From Acidobacteriaceae bacterium (GTDB lineage: Bacteria; Acidobacteriota; Terriglobia; Terriglobales; SbA1), in contig PMHI01000257.1 of the NCBI GenBank assembly GCA_003156615.1, positions 1 through 8,162 of the forward strand: DNA of 8,162 bases. Direction: 5' to 3'. Shown here piece by piece: positions 7,117-8,162 of this stretch; within the stretch, counting starts at the first letter, position 1; each line of letters begins with the position of its first letter. A program made the position numbers and the translations under genes. Below the pieces are notes generated by a model that was not told where the DNA came from, made no database searches, and saw only the letters and a program-made list of their open reading frames with translations.

Positions 7117-8106
7117 CTACAACGGAACAAGGGTCAGGTTCTTCCTCGCGCTGGCTCCCAGCTTCGAATCCGCCGATGACTGCCCTGCTGATTCCGAGGG
7201 ATTGCTGCATACCGCTCGATTTCGTCCCTTACTTTTGGCTTCGTGCAAAGCCGAGTCGGCTTCCTGTAAGACCTGATTTACGTCGAGCACGCTTCTCCTT
7301 GTAGAGCTGACGCCGATGCTCACCGTAACTTGGACGGCAAACTTTTCGATCAAGAACTTCTCACTCGCTACTGTCTGACACAGCCGCTCGGCAACCACCA
7401 TGGCATGATTGATCGGACAATTCGGCGCCACAATCAGATACTGTTCCCCTCCAAAGCGTCCCACCGAATCGTGCGGCCGCAAAGGCGAAGCCATTTTGGG
7501 GGCCAACTGCTTGATTACTTGGTCGCCCGCCGACTGCCCGTAGGTTTCATTGATGGTTTTGAGGTGATCGATGTCCACCAACAGCAGGCTCACTCTTCGG
7601 CCTTCGCCCTCACAATGCAAAACAGTTTGGTTCAGCAGTTCGATGATCGCTTTCCGGGTGTAGAGTCCGGTTAAAGAATCATGAGTCCCGCGATATTCGG
7701 TGGTCTCCAAAGCGGAAGCGAGCTGCGTCTCCAGTCCGAGTATCCGCGCCCCGACTCCCAGTCTGGCGCGCAGTTCCCGCGTGTCATATGGCTTTTTCAA
7801 GTAGTCGTCCGCCCCCGCGTCCAAGCCTGCGAGGATGTCCGCTTTCGCTCCCTTCGAGGTCAGCAGCAATATGTAGGTGTAGGGCTTGCGCGGAGTGGCG
7901 CGCAGTTCCCTGATGACTTGAATGCCATCTAAACCGGGCATCACCCAGTCCAGGATCGCGAGCTGAGGGCCATCCGGCTTTAGCAATTCGCGCTGCGCGT
8001 CCAGTCCGTTGTGCACCGTCTTGGCCTGATAGCCCCACTTGGTCAGCAGACTGCTCAACAACTTGCACGAGATCCGATCGTCATCCGCGATCAGGACTCT
8101 TGACAT
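7117..8106 (-). CDS. Response regulator with REC and GGDEF domains (altered GGEQY signature)
   Basis: A soluble 329-residue two-component output protein. The REC domain (2-120) has the full phosphorylation site: acidic D8/D9, phosphoacceptor D53 (ILDWVMPGLDG), T83 and K105 (KKPY). A helical linker (about 121-138) leads to a GGDEF domain (140-300) starting THDSLTGL. Diguanylate cyclases make c-di-GMP from two GTP. Here the metal Asp region is present (VDIDHLKTIN, 177-186), but the signature reads GGEQY (219-223): the fourth-position Glu, a metal-contacting residue in active enzymes, is Gln (codon CAG). The usual DxLTGLxNR is DSLTGLYTR, and the usual GHxxGD is GQSAGD. The inhibitory-site RxxD (RPHD, 210-213) is intact at the canonical five-residue distance. 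Activity is thus doubtful; it may be weak, or a c-di-GMP-binding receptor. The polar tail 301-329 is not conserved. Start ATG 8106 has AGGAGG four bases upstream; stop is TAG. Domain calls are secure; enzymatic activity is not. Confidence 0.93.
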   Translation of the reverse strand: MSRVLIADDDRISCKLLSSLLTKWGYQAKTVHNGLDAQRELLKPDGPQLAILDWVMPGLDGIQVIRELRATPRKPYTYILLLTSKGAKADILAGLDAGADDYLKKPYDTRELRARLGVGARILGLETQLASALETTEYRGTHDSLTGLYTRKAIIELLNQTVLHCEGEGRRVSLLLVDIDHLKTINETYGQSAGDQVIKQLAPKMASPLRPHDSVGRFGGEQYLIVAPNCPINHAMVVAERLCQTVASEKFLIEKFAVQVTVSIGVSSTRRSVLDVNQVLQEADSALHEAKSKGRNRAVCSNPSESAGQSSADSKLGASARKNLTLVPL

Positions 8107-8162
8107 ATTTCCTCCTCAACCTGCCCAATGCTTTGTCCAGCGCTTGGACCTCCTGTTTGAGC
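8081..8162 (-). CDS. Possible 3' end of an upstream minus-strand gene (partial)
   Basis: One minus-strand frame enters from the window edge at 8161 and is open for 26 codons to a TGA at 8083-8081, overlapping the REC-GGDEF start by 26 bp. It reads LKQEVQALDKALGRLRRKY and then KSPDRG, with leucines/valine spaced like an amphipathic or coiled-coil helix. An end of a sensor kinase or similar signalling partner would suit the context, but 26 codons cannot identify it. The two other frames also stay open to stops near the edge (TGA after WAG, and TGA after QES), so this may be non-coding leader instead. Confidence 0.25.
   Translation of the reverse strand, partial: LKQEVQALDKALGRLRRKYVKSPDRG
8111..8116 (-). 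promoter_or_regulatory. Ribosome binding site of the REC-GGDEF gene
   Basis: On the minus strand AGGAGG lies four bases before ATG 8106 (AGGAGG-AAAT-ATG). It supports this start, which also gives the normal REC N-terminus MSRVLIADDD. Confidence 0.8.

Noticed and set aside
7090..7120. Nested short inverted repeats (AGGCG/CGCCT at 7090-7111; GTAGC/GCTAC around the REC-GGDEF stop) as a minus-strand terminator
   Set aside because: Stems of 5 bp with long loops, mutually exclusive, and no T-run on the minus strand downstream.

Overview
The window most likely comes from an acidobacterial chromosome (Acidobacteriota, Koribacter/Solibacter-like). The main evidence is the pair at 3810-6811: a short PadR-type regulator followed by an ATPase-less, duplicated MacB/FtsX-type permease. 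That arrangement is characteristic of the 'acidobacterial duplicated orphan permease' (ADOP) family and its dedicated PadR subfamily. Moderately high GC and a bacterial proline--tRNA ligase of the archaeal/eukaryotic type fit this assignment but do not prove it.

Layout. (1) 1-977 (+) is the 3' part of proS, cut by the window edge. (2) 1059-1384 (+) is a decayed remnant of a membrane-anchored 'fused MFS/spermidine synthase' protein. Its N-terminal membrane segment is joined, out of frame, to what looks like its C-terminal tail, with the middle missing. (3) 1385-1786 has no recognisable gene. It holds a perfect 7-1-7 palindrome and a hairpin upstream of the next gene. (4) 1787-3679 (+) is a 630-residue cytoplasmic ankyrin-repeat protein with a conserved N-terminal helical domain. 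(5) 3752-6811 (+) is a compact two-gene operon: a promoter-like -35 overlapping an N8-spaced dyad, then padR, then 8 bp later the ADOP permease. (6) 6812-7116 is a 305 bp gap between convergent genes with weak hairpins only. (7) 7117-8106 (-) is a REC-GGDEF response regulator whose signature motif reads GGEQY, with the RxxD inhibitory site intact. It may be translationally linked to an upstream gene whose last codons lie at the window's right edge.

How the genes relate. The PadR regulator probably represses its own promoter and thereby the co-transcribed permease. The REC-GGDEF protein would act in two-component / c-di-GMP signalling with a partner lying outside the window. proS is housekeeping. 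The ankyrin protein has no partner that can be identified from context. I see no CRISPR array, transposase, tRNA or rRNA. The most interesting items are the altered GGDEF active site with an intact I-site, the deleted spermidine-synthase-like gene, the dyad in the padR promoter, and the orphan permease, whose biochemical role is not evident from sequence.
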